A stretch of 64,000 nt of DNA from Cladopsammia gracilis (Eukaryota > Cnidaria > Anthozoa > Scleractinia > Dendrophylliidae), in the NCBI GenBank assembly GCA_022457155.1, contig JAJGOT010000932.1, positions 62,001 to 126,000 on the forward strand, read 5' to 3'. How positions within the stretch are numbered: position 1 is the first letter of the stretch; every line of letters begins with the position of its first letter. Shown here one piece after another: positions 10,338 through 23,280 of the stretch. A model generated the notes under the pieces. That model did no database searches and was not told where the DNA came from. It saw nothing but the letters and a program-made list of their open reading frames with translations. A program made the position numbers and the translations under genes.

Positions 10338-13300
10338 CCGTTTTGGTAATTTGCCGTCAAATCGTCCCTTTATGGGTGAGCTTGGACAAAATATCGGACC
10401 TTATTCGCATACATTTATTGAAATCCCATTTTGAGTGTTATGCGAAATAGTCCGCCGTTTTGGTAATTTCACGTCAAATCGTTACTTTATGGGTGAGCTT
10501 GGATGAAATATCGGACCTTTTCGCATACATTTCTTAAAATCCCATTTTGAGTTTTATGCGAAATAGTCCGCCGTTTTCGTCATTTCCCGTCAAATCATTA
10601 CTTTATGGATGAGCTTGGATGAAGTATTAGACCTTATTCGCATACATTTTTTAAAATCCCATTTTGAGTTTTATCCGAAGTAGTCCGCCGTTTTCGTCAT
10701 TTGCCGTCAAATCGTTACTATATGGGTGAGGTTGGACAAAATATCGGACCTTAATCGCAAACATTTCTTAAAATTCCATTTTGAGTTTTATGCGAAATAG
10801 TCCGCCGTTTTGGTAATTTCACGTCAAATCGTTACTTTATGGGTGAGCTTGGATGAAATATCGGACCTTATTCGCATACATTTCTTAAAATCCCATTTTG
10901 AGTTTTATGCGAAATAGTCCACCATTTTGGTCATTTCCCGTCAAATCGTTACTTTATGGGTGAGCTTGGATGAAATATCGGACCTTTTCGCATACATTTC
11001 TTAAAATCCCATTTTGAGTTTTATGCGAAATAGTCCGCCGTTTTCGTCATTTCCCGTCAAATCATTACTTTATGGATGAGCTTGGATGAAATATTAGACC
11101 TTATTCGCATACATTTTTTAAAATCCCATTTTGAGTTTTATACGAAGTAGTCCGCCGTTTTCGTCATTTGCCGTCAAATCGTTACTATATGGGTGAGATT
11201 GGACAAAATATCGGACCTTATTCGCAAACATTTCTTAAAATCCCATTTTGAGTTTTATGCAAAAAAAGTCCGCCGTTTTGGTAATTTCACGTCAAATCGT
11301 TACTTTATGGGTGAGCTTGGATGAAATATCGGACCTTATTCGCATACATTTCTTAAAATCCCATTTTGAGTTTTATGCGAAATAGTCCACCGTTTTGGTC
11401 ATTTCCCGTCAAATCGTTACTTTATGGGTGAGCTTGGATGAAATATCGGACCTTATTCGCATACATTTCTTAAAATCCCATTTTGAGTTTTATGCGAAAT
11501 AGTCCACCATTTTGGTCATTTCCCGTCAAATCGTTACTTTATGGGTGAGCTTGGATGAAATATCGGACCTTTTCGCATACATTTCTTAAAATCCCATTTT
11601 GAGTTTTATGCGAAATAGTCCGCCGTTTTCGTCATTTCCCGTCAAATCATTACTTTATGGATGAGCTTGGATGAAATATTAGACCTTATTCGCATACATT
11701 TTTTAAAATCCCATTTTGAGTTTTATACGAAGTAGTCCGCCGTTTTCGTCATTTGCCGTCAAATCGTTACTATATGGGTGAGATTGGACAAAATATCGGA
11801 CCTTATTCGCAAACATTTCTTAAAATCCCATTTTGAGTTTTATGCAAAAAAAGTCCGCCGTTTTGGTAATTTCACGTCAAATCGTTACTTTATGGGTGAG
11901 CTTGGATGAAATATCGGACCTTATTCGCATACATTTCTTAAAATCCCATTTTGAGTTTTATGCGAAATAGTCCACCGTTTTGGTCATTTCCCGTCAAATC
12001 GTTACTTTATGGGTGAGCTTGGATGAAATATCGGACCTTTTCGCATACATTTCTTAAAATCCCATTTTGAGTTTTATGCGAAATAGTCCGCCGTTTTCGT
12101 CATTTCCCGTCAAATCATTACTTTTTTAATATGGATGAGCTTGGATGAAATATTAGACCTTATTCGCATACATTTTTTAAAATCCCATTTTGAGTTTTAT
12201 GCGAAGTAGTCCGCCGTTTTCGTCATTTGCCGTCAAATCGTTACTATATGGGTGAGGTTGGACAAAATATCGGACCTTATTCGCATACATTTCTTAAAAT
12301 CCGATTTTGAGTTTTATGCGAAATAGTCCGCCGTTTTGGTAATTTCACGTGAAATCGTTACTTTATGGGTGAGCTTGGATGAAATATCGGACCTTATTCG
12401 CATACATTTCTTAAAATCCCATTTTGAGTTTTATGCGAAATGGTCCACCGTTTTGGTCATTTCCCGTCAAATCGTTACTATATGGGTGAGGTTGGACAAA
12501 ATATCGGACCTTATTCGCACACATTTATTGAAATCCCATTTTGAGTTTTATGCGAAATAGTCCGCCGTTTTGGTAATTTCACGTCAAATCGTTACTTTAT
12601 GGGTGAGCTTGGATGAAATATCGGACCTTATTCGCATACATTTCTTAAAATCCCATTTTGAGTTTTATGCGAAATAGTCCGCCGTTTTCGTCATTTCCCG
12701 TCAAATCGTTACTTTATGGATGAGCTTGGATGAAATATTGGACCTTATTCGCATACATTTTTTAAAATCCCATTTTGAGTTTTATGCGAATAGTCTGCCC
12801 TTTTGATCATTTCCCGTCAAATCGTTACTTTATATGGGTGAGCTTGGATCAAATATTGGACCTTATTCGCATACATTTATTGAAATCCCATTTTGAGTTT
12901 TATGCGAAATAGTCCGCCCTTTTGGTCATTTCCCGTCAAATCGTTACTTTATGGGTGAGCTTGGATGAAATATCGGACCTTATTCGCATACATTTCTTAA
13001 AATCCCATTTTGAGTTTTATGCGAAATAGTCCACCGTTTTCGTCATTTCCCGTCAAATCGTTACTATATGGGTGATGTTGGACAAAATATCGGACCTTAT
13101 TCGCATACATTTATTAAAATCCCATTTTGAGTGTTATGCGAAATAGTCCGCCGTTTTGGTAATTTCACGTCAAATCGTTACTTTATGGGCGAGCTTGGAT
13201 GAAATATCGGACCTTATTCGCATACATTTCTTAAAATCCCATTTTGAGTTTTATGGGAAATAGTCCATCGTTTTGGTCATTTCCCGTCAAATCGTTACTA

Positions 13301-16300
13301 TATGGGTGATGTTGGACAAAATATCGGACCTTATTCGCATACATTTATTGAAATCCCATTTTGAGTGTTATGCGAAATAGTCCGCCGTTTTGGTAATTTC
13401 ACGTCAAATCGTTACTTTTTGGGTGAGCTTGGATGAAATATCGGACCTTATTCGCATACATTTCTTAAAATCCCATTTTGAGTTTTATGCGAAATAGTCC
13501 ACCGTTTTGGTCATTTCCCATCAAATCGTTACTATATGGGCGAGGTTGGACAAAATATCGGACCTTATTCGCATACATTTATTGAAATCCCATTTCAAGA
13601 GTTTTATGCGAAATAGTCCGCCGTTTTCGTCATTTCCCGTCAAATCATTACTTTATGGATGAGCTTGAATGAAATATTAGACCTTATTCGCATACATTTT
13701 TTAAAATCCCATTTTGAGTTTTATACGAAGTAGTCCGCCGTTTTCGTCATTTGCCGTCAAATCGTTACTATATGGGTGAGATTGGACAAAATATCGGACC
13801 TTATTCGCAAACATTTCTTAAAATCCCATTTTGACTTTTATGCGAAATAGTCCGCCGTTTTGGTAATTTCACGTCAAATCGTTACTTTATGGGTGAGCTT
13901 GGATGAAATATCGGACCTTATTCGCATACATTTCTTAAAATCCCATTTTGAGTTTTATGCGAAATGGTCCACCGTTTTGGTCATTTCCCGTCAAATCGTT
14001 ACTATATGGGTGAGGTTGGACAAAATATCGGACCTTATTCGCACACATTTATTGAAATCCCATTTTGAGTTTTATGCGAAATAGTCCGCCGTTTTGGTAA
14101 TTTCACGTCAAATCGTTACTTTATGGGTAAGCTTGGATGAAATATCGGACCTTATTCGCATACATTTCTTAAAATCCCATTTTGAGTTTTATGCGAAATA
14201 GTCCGCCGTTTTCGTCATTTCCCGTCAAATCGTTACTTTATGGATGAGCTTGGATGAAATATTGGACCTTATTCGCATACATTTTTTAAAATCCCATTTT
14301 GAGTTTTATGCGAATAGTCTGCCCTTTTGGTCATTTCCCGTCAAATCGTTACTTTATATGGGTGAGCTTGGATCAAATATTGGACCTTATTCGCATACAT
14401 TTATTGAAATCCCATTTTGAGTTTTATGCGAAATAGTCCGCCCTTTTGGTCATTTCCCGTCAAATCGTTACTTTATGGGTGAGCTTGGATGAAATATCGG
14501 ACCTTATTCGCATACATTTCTTAAAATCCCATTTTGAGTTTTATGCGAAATAGTCCACCGTTTTCGTCATTTCCCGTCAAATCGTTACTATATGGGTGAT
14601 GTTGGACAAAATATCGGACCTTATTCGCATACATTTATTGAAATCCCATTTTGAGTGTTATGCGAAATAGTCCGCCGTTTTGGTAATTTCACGTCAAATC
14701 GTTACTTTATGGGCGAGCTTGGATGAAATATCGGACCTTATTCGCATACATTTCTTAAAATCCCATTTTGAGTTTTATGCGAAATAGTCCATCGTTTTGG
14801 TCATTTCCCGTCAAATCGTTACTATATGGGTGATGTTGGACAAAATATCGGACCTTATTCGCATACATTTTTTAAAATCCCATTTTGAGTGTTATGCGAA
14901 ATAGTCCGCCGTTTTGGTAATTTCACGTCAAATCGTTACTTTTTGGGTGAGCTTGGATGAAATATCGGACCTTATTCGCATACATTTCTTAAAATCCCAT
15001 TTTGAGTTTTATGCGAAATAGTCCACCGTTTTGGTCATTTCCCATCAAATCGTTACTATATGGGCGAGGTTGGACAAAATATCGGACCTTATTCGCATAC
15101 ATTTATTGAAATCCCATTTCAAGAGTGTTATGCGAAATAGTCCGCCGTTTTGGTCATTTCCCGTCAAATCATTACTTTATGGGTGAGCTTGGATCAAATA
15201 TTGGACCTTATTCGCATACATTTATTGAAATCCCATTTTGAGTTTTATGCGAAATAGTCCGCCCTTTTGGTCATTTCCCGTCAAATCGTTACTTTATGGG
15301 TGAGCTTGGATGAAATATCGGACCTTATTCGCATACATTTCTTAAAATCCCATTTTGAGTTTTATGCGAAATAGTCCACCGTTTTCGTCATTTCCCGTCA
15401 AATCGTTACTATATGGGTGATGTTGGACAAAATATCGGACCTTATTCGCATACATTTATTAAAATCCCATTTTGAGTGTTATGCGAAATAGTCCGCCGTT
15501 TTGGTAATTTCACGTCAAATCGTTACTTTATGGGCGAGCTTGGATGAAATATCGGACCTTATTCGCATACATTTCTTAAAATCCCATTTTGAGTTTTATG
15601 GGAAATAGTCCATCGTTTTGGTCATTTCCCGTCAAATCGTTACTATATGGGTGATGTTGGACAAAATATCGGACCTTATTCGCATACATTTATTGAAATC
15701 CCATTTTGAGTGTTATGCGAAATAGTCCGCCGTTTTGGTAATTTCACGTCAAATCGTTACTTTTTGGGTGAGCTTGGATGAAATATCGGACCTTATTCGC
15801 ATACATTTCTTAAAATCCCATTTTGAGTTTTATGCGAAATAGTCCACCGTTTTGGTCATTTCCCATCAAATCGTTACTATATGGGCGAGGTTGGACAAAA
15901 TATCGGACCTTATTCGCATACATTTATTGAAATCCCATTTCAAGAGTTTTATGCGAAATAGTCCGCCGTTTTCGTCATTTCCCGTCAAATCATTACCTTA
16001 TGGATGAGCTTGAATGAAATATTAGACCTTATTCGCATACATTTTTTAAAATCCCATTTTGAGTTTTATACGAAGTAGTCCGCCGTTTTCGTCATTTGCC
16101 GTCAAATCGTTACTATATGGGTGAGATTGGACAAAATATCGGACCTTATTCGCAAACATTTCTTAAAATCCCATTTTGACTTTTATGCGAAATAGTCCGC
16201 CGTTTTGGTAATTTCACGTCAAATCGTTACTTTATGGGTGAGCTTGGATGAAATATCGGACCTTATTCGCATACATTTCTTAAAATCCCATTTTGAGTTT

Positions 16301-18176
16301 TATGCGAAATAGTCCACCGTTTCGGTCATTTCCCGTCAAATCGTTACTTTATGGGTGAGCTTGGATGAAATATCGGACCTTTTCGCATACATTTCTTAAA
16401 ATCCCATTTTGAGTTTTATGCGAAATAGTCCGCCGTTTTCGTCATTTCCCGTCAAATCATTATTTTTTTAATATGGATGAGCTTGGATGAAATATTAGAC
16501 CTTATTCGCATACATTTTTTAAAATCCCATTTTGAGTTTTATGCGAAGTAGTCCGCCGTTTTCGTCATTTGCCGTCAAATCGTTACTATATGGGTGAGGT
16601 TGGACAAAATATCGGACCTTATTCGCATACATTTCTTAAAATCCGATTTTGAGTTTTATGCGAAATAGTCCGCCGTTTTGGTAATTTCACGTGAAATCGT
16701 TACTTTATGGGTGAGCTTGGATGAAATATCGGACCTTATTCGCATACATTTCTTAAAATCCCATTTTGAGTTTTATGCGAAATGGTCCACCATTTTGGTC
16801 ATTTCCCGTCAAATCGTTACTATATGGGTGAGGTTGGACAAAATATCGGACCTTATTCGCACACATTTATTGAAATCCCATTTTGAGTTTTATGCGAAAT
16901 AGTCCGCCGTTTTCGTCATTTCCCGTCAAATCGTTACTTTATGGATGAGCTTGGATGAAATATTGGACCTTATTCGCATACATTTTTTAAAATCCCATTT
17001 TGAGTTTTATGCGAATAGTCTGCCCTTTTGGTCATTTCCCGTCAAATCGTTACTTTATATGGGTGAGCTTGGATCAAATATTGGACCTTATTCGCATACA
17101 TTTATTGAAATCCCATTTTGAGTTTTATGCGAAATAGTCCGCCCTTTTGGTCATTTCCCGTCAAATCGTTACTTTATGGGTGAGCTTGGATGAAATATCG
17201 GACCTTATTCGCATACATTTCTTAAAATCCCATTTTGAGTTTTATGCGAAATAGTCCACCGTTTTCGTCATTTCCCGTCAAATCGTTACTATATGGGTGA
17301 TGTTGGACAAAATATCGGACCTTATTCGCATACATTTATTGAAATCCCATTTTGAGTGTTATGCGAAATAGTCCGCCGTTTTGGTAATTTCACGTCAAAT
17401 CGTTACTTTATGGGCGAGCTTGGATGAAATATCGGACCTTATTCGCATACATTTCTTAAAATCCCATTTTGAGTTTTATGCGAAATAGTCCATCGTTTTG
17501 GTCATTTCCCGTCAAATCGTTACTATATGGGTGATGTTGGACAAAATATCGGACCTTATTCGCATACATTTTTTAAAATCCCATTTTGAGTGTTATGCGA
17601 AATAGTCCGCCGTTTTGGTAATTTCACGTCAAATCGTTACTTTTTGGGTGAGCTTGGATGAAATATCGGACCTTATTCGCATACATTTCTTAAAATCCCA
17701 TTTTGAGTTTTATGCGAAATAGTCCACCGTTTTGGTCATTTCCCATCAAATCGTTACTATATGGGCGAGGTTGGACAAAATATCGGACCTTATTCGCATA
17801 CATTTATTGAAATCCCATTTCAAGAGTGTTATGCGAAATAGTCCGCCGTTTTGGTCATTTCCCGTCAAATCATTACTTTATGGGTGAGCTTGGATGAAAT
17901 ATCGGACCTTATTCGCATACATTTTTTAAAATCCCATTTTGAGTTTTATGCGAAATAGTCTGCCCTTTTGGTCATTTCCCGTCAAATCGTTACTTTATAT
18001 GGGTGAGCTTGGATCAAATATTGGACCTTATTCGCATACATTTATTGAAATCCCATTTTGAGTTTTATGCGAAATAGTCCGCCCTTTTGGTCATTTCCCG
18101 TCAAATCGTTACTTTATGGGTGAGTTTGGATGAATTATTGGACCTTATTCGCATACATTTATTGAAATCCCATTTT
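10338..18176 (+). repeat. 117-bp satellite array, head to tail (about 67 units)
   Basis: The unit contains TCCGCCGTTTTGGTAATTTC, CGTCAAATCGTTACTTTATG, GGTGAGCTTGGATGAAATAT, CGGACCTTATTCGCATACAT and AAAATCCCATTTTGAGTTTT. Variant types alternate (GGTAATTTCACG, CGTCATTTCCCG, GACAAAATATCG). A rare insertion 'TTTTTTAATATGG' at about 12,124 and 16,465 is 4.34 kb apart (37 units), and a 'CATTTCAAGAG' variant recurs at 13,593 and 15,118 (13 units), 15,940 and 17,818. This is higher-order structure from block duplication. Short open frames in it are by-products of the period, not genes. Confidence 0.95.
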
Positions 18177-18870
18177 GTCCAAAACTGGGGACTATTACGC
18201 ACAAAACTCAAAATGGGATTTGAACTAATGTATGGGAATAAGGTCAAATATTTCATCTAAGCGCATCCTTAAATTAACGATTTGACGGCAAATGACCAAA
18301 AGGGCGGACTATTTCGCAGAAAACTCAAAATGGGATTTTCACAAATGTATGCGAATAAGGTGCAATATTTATCCAAGCGCGCCCACAAAGTAACGATTTA
18401 ACGGCGAATGACCAAAACGGTGGACTGTTTCGCACAAAACTGAAAATGGTATTTCAATAAATGTATGCGAGTAAGCTAAGGCCCAGTTCAAACGTCGAAC
18501 TTGACATGTGCCGAACCTAATGCAAATTGGCAAGAACAATAGATTTTGCTCATTTGCATTAGGTTCGGCACATGTGAAGTTCGACGTTTGAACTGGGCCT
18601 AAGGTCCAATATTTCATCCAAGCGCACCAAAGTAACGATTTGACGGCGAATGACCAAAACGGCGGACTGTTTCGCATAAAACTCAAAATGGGATTTTAAT
18701 ATTAAATGTATGTGAATAAGGTCCAATATTTCATCCACGCTCACCCATAAAGTAACGATTTGACGGCAAATTACCAAATAAAACGGGGGACTATTTCGCA
18801 CAAAACTCAAACTGGGATTTCAATGCTGAAATGTATGCGAAGGTCCAATATTTCATCTAAGCGCACCAGT
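18177..18870 (-). repeat. Inverted tail of the satellite array (about 6 units)
   Basis: After 18,176 the same unit continues in reverse-complement orientation (CTCAAAATGGGATTT, GCGAATAAGGTCCAATATTT, AACGATTTGACGGCAAATGA). Units here are more diverged from one another than those in the main array. A palindromic MITE interrupts it at 18,480-18,599. Confidence 0.9.
18480..18599. mobile_element. 120-bp palindromic MITE inside the satellite
   Basis: It begins GGCCCAGTTCAAACGTCGAA and ends with its reverse complement; inner arms share GTGCCGAACCTAATGCAAAT. The satellite resumes beyond it, with TAAG on both sides. A partial copy is at about 57,524-57,616. Confidence 0.85.
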
Positions 18871-19343
18871 CGGTCTTTTTTGATTCGGGCGCTGTTAGGA
18901 AATGCTTTTTAGGCCAAAGTTTGAGAAGCGGTACGGCGTTTGTCGGATCAGAAAACTGCTGGAAGATGCATGCCTTTTGTTAGTAAATCGGTATTTAAGA
19001 ATCAAGTCCTAAATCCGCTCTCGCACGCTTCGTCACTGTAAAAATCGCATGTGAGCCAAAACAACACATAAGTATTTTGACTCAGTAATTATTGATGAAT
19101 ATTCCCTTCTGCGAATAATTGTTAATTATACCAAGAAATTTCCATTAGATATTCAGTATATAGCTGTGACCACACAAACAGAGCACGATAAGCCTGCGGT
19201 TTGGCCCGATTTTCCACCACATTTCTTTTTCACCAGCTGCGTGATTCTGCTGAAATTTGGTTTCAAAACACAAAAGAAACAGAAATAATGTTAGGTAAAC
19301 GCTTTTTTCGTTTGTCTCACGATGGAGTCACTTTAAGATGTTG

Positions 19344-19389
19344 ATCGCGACGTTTCGACTGCTATTACTGCTAGTCTTCATCAGGCGAT
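19344..19389 (-). ncRNA. Hammerhead-ribozyme-like motif (Penelope type)
   Basis: On the minus strand, in order: stem I half ATCGC, core CTGATGA, a stem-loop GACT...AGTC, core GAAAC, then GTC and the stem I partner GCGAT. Cleavage would follow GTC. Stem III is reduced to about one C-G pair, as described for minimal hammerheads of Penelope-like elements. One extra A lies between CTGATGA and stem II, which may weaken it. No adjoining Penelope coding region was recognised, though a Penelope fragment exists at 43.0 kb. Confidence 0.45.
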
Positions 19390-19619
19390 GAGGTCGATTG
19401 GTTACGTGTAGCTTATGTAGCACGTTGGCTTGTTGCTATTGGTGCATTTCGATCCTGATTATTATTCCGAAAAGATGTTGTTCTCTCTCCGGTCCGATTT
19501 GATATCGGTCGGCTGTTATGCTTCATGTTAGTTCCCGTCAGTATTTGGTGCATGCAGCAATTTTCTACTTTTACCTTACCGGGGTTTTAAAACGTCAATA
19601 GCTCAACGCAACTCAACTT

Positions 19620-19763
19620 TACTTGCATGACAGGCGCTTTATGAGCTAAGCGGGGCGAGCTACATGTAACTATTTCGCGCGAAGCAGGAGAGCTCGTCTT
19701 GCGCTTCGCGCGAAATGCTTCGCTCGCCCCGCTTGGCTCATAAAGTGCCTTTTCATGCAGGCT
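19620..19763. repeat. Hairpin MITE
   Basis: The arms TGCATGACAGGCGCTTTATG (from 19,624) and CATAAAGTGCCTTTTCATGC (to about 19,758) are inverted copies and continue inward through GCGGGGCGAG / CTCGCCCCGC. The centre is around GCGCGAAGCAGGAG. Confidence 0.75.
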
Positions 19764-20500
19764 AACTCAACTCAACTCAACTCATTCTTCATCGATAATT
19801 ATTGTACATTTTAATGACTGGCCCACACGTAGCTGTTGCTAATCTAGGCGGGCCAGTGATACTGAATGAAAGTAGCATACAGTAAGATAAATGAAGAAAT
19901 AGTGAAGAAAGAAGGGAAAAAAATACCAAGATGAAACATAATAACAAGTAAACGGAGCGGACTGTTTTTCTATTTTTATAATTATTCAACTACTCCTGCT
20001 TTTCTAATTATTATTGGATTTCAATATATTCATCTTCTTTTTCCAAGATATAAAAAATCCATTTGAAAAGGAACTTTTTGAATATTTTCTTAGGCGGATC
20101 TGTTATAGGGCATGGTATTGCTTTCCACAGTTTTACACGAAGTCCAGAAAAGGAACGCTTTTGTATCTCTAATCTGGCGCTTTTAATGTAAAACTTTCCG
20201 GAGGCGGATGACAGTGTATTGTATGAATGGATGTTGAAGGATTTCTCAAATAAATATAACACGTGTAATGGTGCATAATTCTTATTAATATCGTGCATTA
20301 AATTTGCTATAAACTTGTAGTAAAGAAAAGTTATGGTAAAATATTAGCGTCGACGAATAAGGGAATTGCATGATCCCGTGTCTGTGTAATACATCATACG
20401 AAGTACTCTTTTCTGGAGGATTATATTTTTATTAAGGTAAGTCTTGCATGCCTGACGCCAGGCAGCAAGACCATATGTTAAGTAATAATAATAATTTCGA
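19764..20500 (-). pseudogene. LINE (CR1/L2-like) 3' end with pentamer tail
   Basis: On the minus strand from about 20,480: TYGLAAWRQACKTYLNK, then AIPLFVDANILP, FLYYKFIANLMHDINK, SFNIHSYNT and FSGLRVKLWKAIPCPI, ending at 20,011. This is the thumb/C-terminal tail of a non-LTR reverse transcriptase. At least two frameshifts separate the blocks. About 225 bp of 3' UTR follow, ending in repeats of TTGAG (19,764-19,784), a typical LINE tail. The polymerase core and endonuclease are missing (5' truncation). Confidence 0.7.
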
Positions 20501-20559
20501 AATTAGCTGGTAAAGTTTTTTTTTAACGAATCCATATTGCTAAGAGTATGCGCCACTTT

Positions 20560-20680
20560 AAATAAAGTATTGTATTGTATTGTATTGTAACTTGAAAGAA
20601 TAGACATGACTACGAGGTTTAGGGGAATAAACCATATAAACCCGCTTATCATTCCCCTAAGCCTCGTAATGATGTCTATT
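20560..20680. repeat. (GTATT)n tail and small inverted repeat
   Basis: Four to five copies of GTATT at 20,568-20,588 resemble a LINE tail on the plus strand. Immediately after, GACTACGAGGTTTAGGGGAAT (20,609 region) pairs with ATTCCCCTAAGCCTCGT ending near 20,669. Confidence 0.5.
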
Positions 20681-20762
20681 GTTTCATATTGGATTTTCAT
20701 ATATCGAAATTGGGCTCTTGAAATAATTGGTGTATTGCTCTCCTTGATCATCAACTGCACAA

Positions 20763-21555
20763 ATGATACCGTCTCCCTGTTGTGGAGGTTTCATTCTGGC
20801 ACACCACTCATTCGTCGCTATCACATTCGGAGTCCGAATCTGGATAATAATCTTCTATGCTTTCGATGCATTTACCCACTTCAGGCATGTTGGTGTCCAG
20901 AAACTCGAGGTAGGACAAAGCAAGTTCGTGTTATTCAAGAGTAATGGGAACGAGTTCTCCCCAGAGACATTTCCGGCAAGGAATATAGCTGCTTTCAATA
21001 TTCAGCCCGTTTGGAAAGAAACAAATGATATTGCTTAGTCGTTCTCCCCATAGACATTTTCGGCAAGGAATGTAGCCGCTTTTCATATTCAGCTCGTTTG
21101 GAAAGAAACAAATTGTTTAGTCCAAGGGTGACTTTTGCTGCTTCTTCGGTTCCCTCTGAATTCAATGCCATCGTAAGAATGGTCATCTGTTTGCGAAGAA
21201 AAGATACAAGCCTATGCATTTCAACTGTTAAGAGGGCGATTTCTTCTCCACACCTCTCCTTCAAACAATGCAGTTCAATGGCCGTTCTCCTTGTAGAATT
21301 GGGTATAGCATGCAGAAATGTGGGCGAAGACTGAACATTGGCGTATAAATCAGAAGACGGATCCGTTACAGAATCAAATGTCAAGATAGCAACACCCTGA
21401 ATAGCATTGTGACAAGCTATCATTTTCTTCACGTTGTCGGTGACCTTTGTTATTTGCTTCGATAACTTTATCGCAATGGCTTGACCGTCTGAATTAAAAG
21501 CGACAAAGAGACATTGGTATAAAACAATAACAATGGAAACTGAGGCAAATACCAT
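20763..21555 (-). pseudogene. 3' part of KDZ-like transposase gene, right copy
   Basis: The frame from 21,555 (MVFASVS-) reads through ITKVTDNVKKMIACHNAIQG, LTFDSVTDPSSDLYANVQSS, ELHCLKERCGEEIALLTVEM and HRLVSFLRKQMTILTMALN to 20,995. A short internal duplication repeats LFLSKRAEY. Beyond it, in another frame, an acidic tail (EFLDTNMPEV, ESIEDYYPDSDSE, CARMKPPQQ) continues to about 20,765. The N-terminal stretch is hydrophobic but may derive from an intron. The remnant faces its mirror copy at 9812-10,307 across the satellite. Assignment to KDZ is tentative. Confidence 0.45.
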
Positions 21556-22136
21556 AAAAGCTCAATTAAGCTTCCCTTTGGAATTCACATTTTATAATAA
21601 GCCCTCCTATATCTATTAACCCCCCACCCCACCCCTTTACGCCAGGCTGATGTAAAGGACTTTCAGCAATATATTTGGCCTCACTTTGTAGTCTGTATTT
21701 TTAAAAATGACGTTGCATTTGTAAGACGGTGATACATGTACAATGTATATGTTGTGGTTCGAGTTTTTCTTTGATTTGAAAATTTTCAAAGCAGTTTGAT
21801 TTTTATTTTCTTTTGTTTGAGATTATGTTAATTATTCTGCGACAAAGAAAAATAAGAAATTAAAGTGGTTTGTAAATTTCCATCTGAAAGAAAAATTTGA
21901 ACCACAACATACATAACCGATTTCTTGTTGTGTTGTAGTTCAATTTATTTCCTCTAAGATTTGTTTTTTGAAATAAGCGCCCCTTCTTGAGGCCTAACGT
22001 CAAACAAGCCTCCCTGTGGTTCTGTAATGGAAAGGATGTTGTGGAGAGGACTGTTTGACAAAAGCCCCAGGAAAGAATAACCCCAGTTTCAGGCATCACT
22101 CTGGAATGACCCCAAATTAATATGCAGTGTACACCA

Positions 22137-22260
22137 GCCTGTTCCAGGCTCCGAGATAGTGGGGAACGCGCGAAGTAAAAAAAAGGAAAAAAATCGCGGG
22201 GGAAGTTTTCCTTTTTTTTACTTCGCCCGTTCCCCACTATCTCGGAGCCTGGAACAGGCT
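22137..22260. mobile_element. Palindromic MITE, 9-bp duplication
   Basis: The arms AGCCTGTTCCAGGCTCCGAG and its complement extend through GATAGTGGGGAACG and a purine-rich stretch. AGTGTACAC flanks both sides, separated by one base, as expected for a Mutator-type duplication. Confidence 0.7.
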
Positions 22261-23064
22261 AAGTGTACACAGCCAGGTACATACATGGTATGCAGAGTAA
22301 ATTTAATGTTCTTACCATCTTTGGTTGTAAAGGTGGTTTCTTTGACTCAAGAACATCTGTAAATCTGTCAGAGATACTTTGCAGTGTATGAACATGTCAA
22401 AAGCCATGCCCATAAGCCTAAAATAGAAAAGCAGTAGTTGGTCTGTCAGGTCAACCAGGCCAAAGGTGTAGTCATACTAAGGTGACTATAGGATGCTCAC
22501 ACCCATAGAAAGGAACACTCTTTGAATGATGGTTACCTATACATACATATGTATTATTTGCATTAATAAAATGAAGACTAGCAGGTTCATAATGTATATG
22601 TATGTATATTGCAAACAGACATTTTACTGGTATAAAAAGAACCTCAGTGTGCACTTGTGACAAAGAAAATTGTTCTTTATCAATATTTATATTAATTTAT
22701 TTTACATTTGTATAATAATTTTACTGTTTAAAGTGTTTTGTCTAAGAACACAATTATACAATGATGCCTGCCAAGTTTGCACATGGACCATTTGATTCAA
22801 AGTCAGTACCAGGTCCCTGACATATTTAATCAACTGGACAGAGGTGACAACAAATATTTAATTTATCAACTGCAATTACAGGGTTGATAAAACTCATTCA
22901 TATTTTGTGGTTATCATCACTTGGACAGAGTGCTCAATACATGGTAAAAGTGAAAAACAGCTCACCTCCACTGACTGTCAGCCAACTGTCGGCCGACAAA
23001 TAACCAACAGTTTACCGACACAATTTCACACGATGATCGCCACTGAGCATGAAACTCAAGTTAC

Positions 23065-23136
23065 TGTTTTGTAACATCACATTGTGTGAAATATATATAT
23101 ATATATATATATATATATTTCACACAATGTGATGTT

Positions 23137-23187
<51 letters not shown>

Positions 23188-23222
23188 CATCTTTCGTTGG
23201 CTCAGGCAGCACCTTCAAAACC

Positions 23223-23280
<58 letters not shown>

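Larger units (their letters stand above)
10310..19607. mobile_element. 9.3-kb satellite-bearing unit with 28-bp terminal inverted repeats
   Basis: A 28-bp sequence beginning GTTGAGCTATTGACGTTTTA (10,310-10,337) recurs as an exact reverse complement at 19,580-19,607. Between them lie the 117-bp satellite, its inverted tail, and about 700 bp of other sequence. The left copy cuts the KDZ-like gene remnant, so the unit looks like an insertion. No transposase and no clear target duplication were found; a 28-bp match could also be two independently placed terminal fragments. Confidence 0.55.

Noticed and set aside
12336..16902. 74-codon ORFs at 12,336, 13,860 and 16,678
   Set aside because: Two satellite units in a row without a stop; not translated genes.
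10338..18870. CRISPR array
   Set aside because: Units are contiguous 117-mers with no unique spacers, in a eukaryotic context.
22159..22362. 67-codon ORF with SRSLEQ sequence on both strands
   Set aside because: Lies across a perfect palindromic MITE, so both strands read alike.
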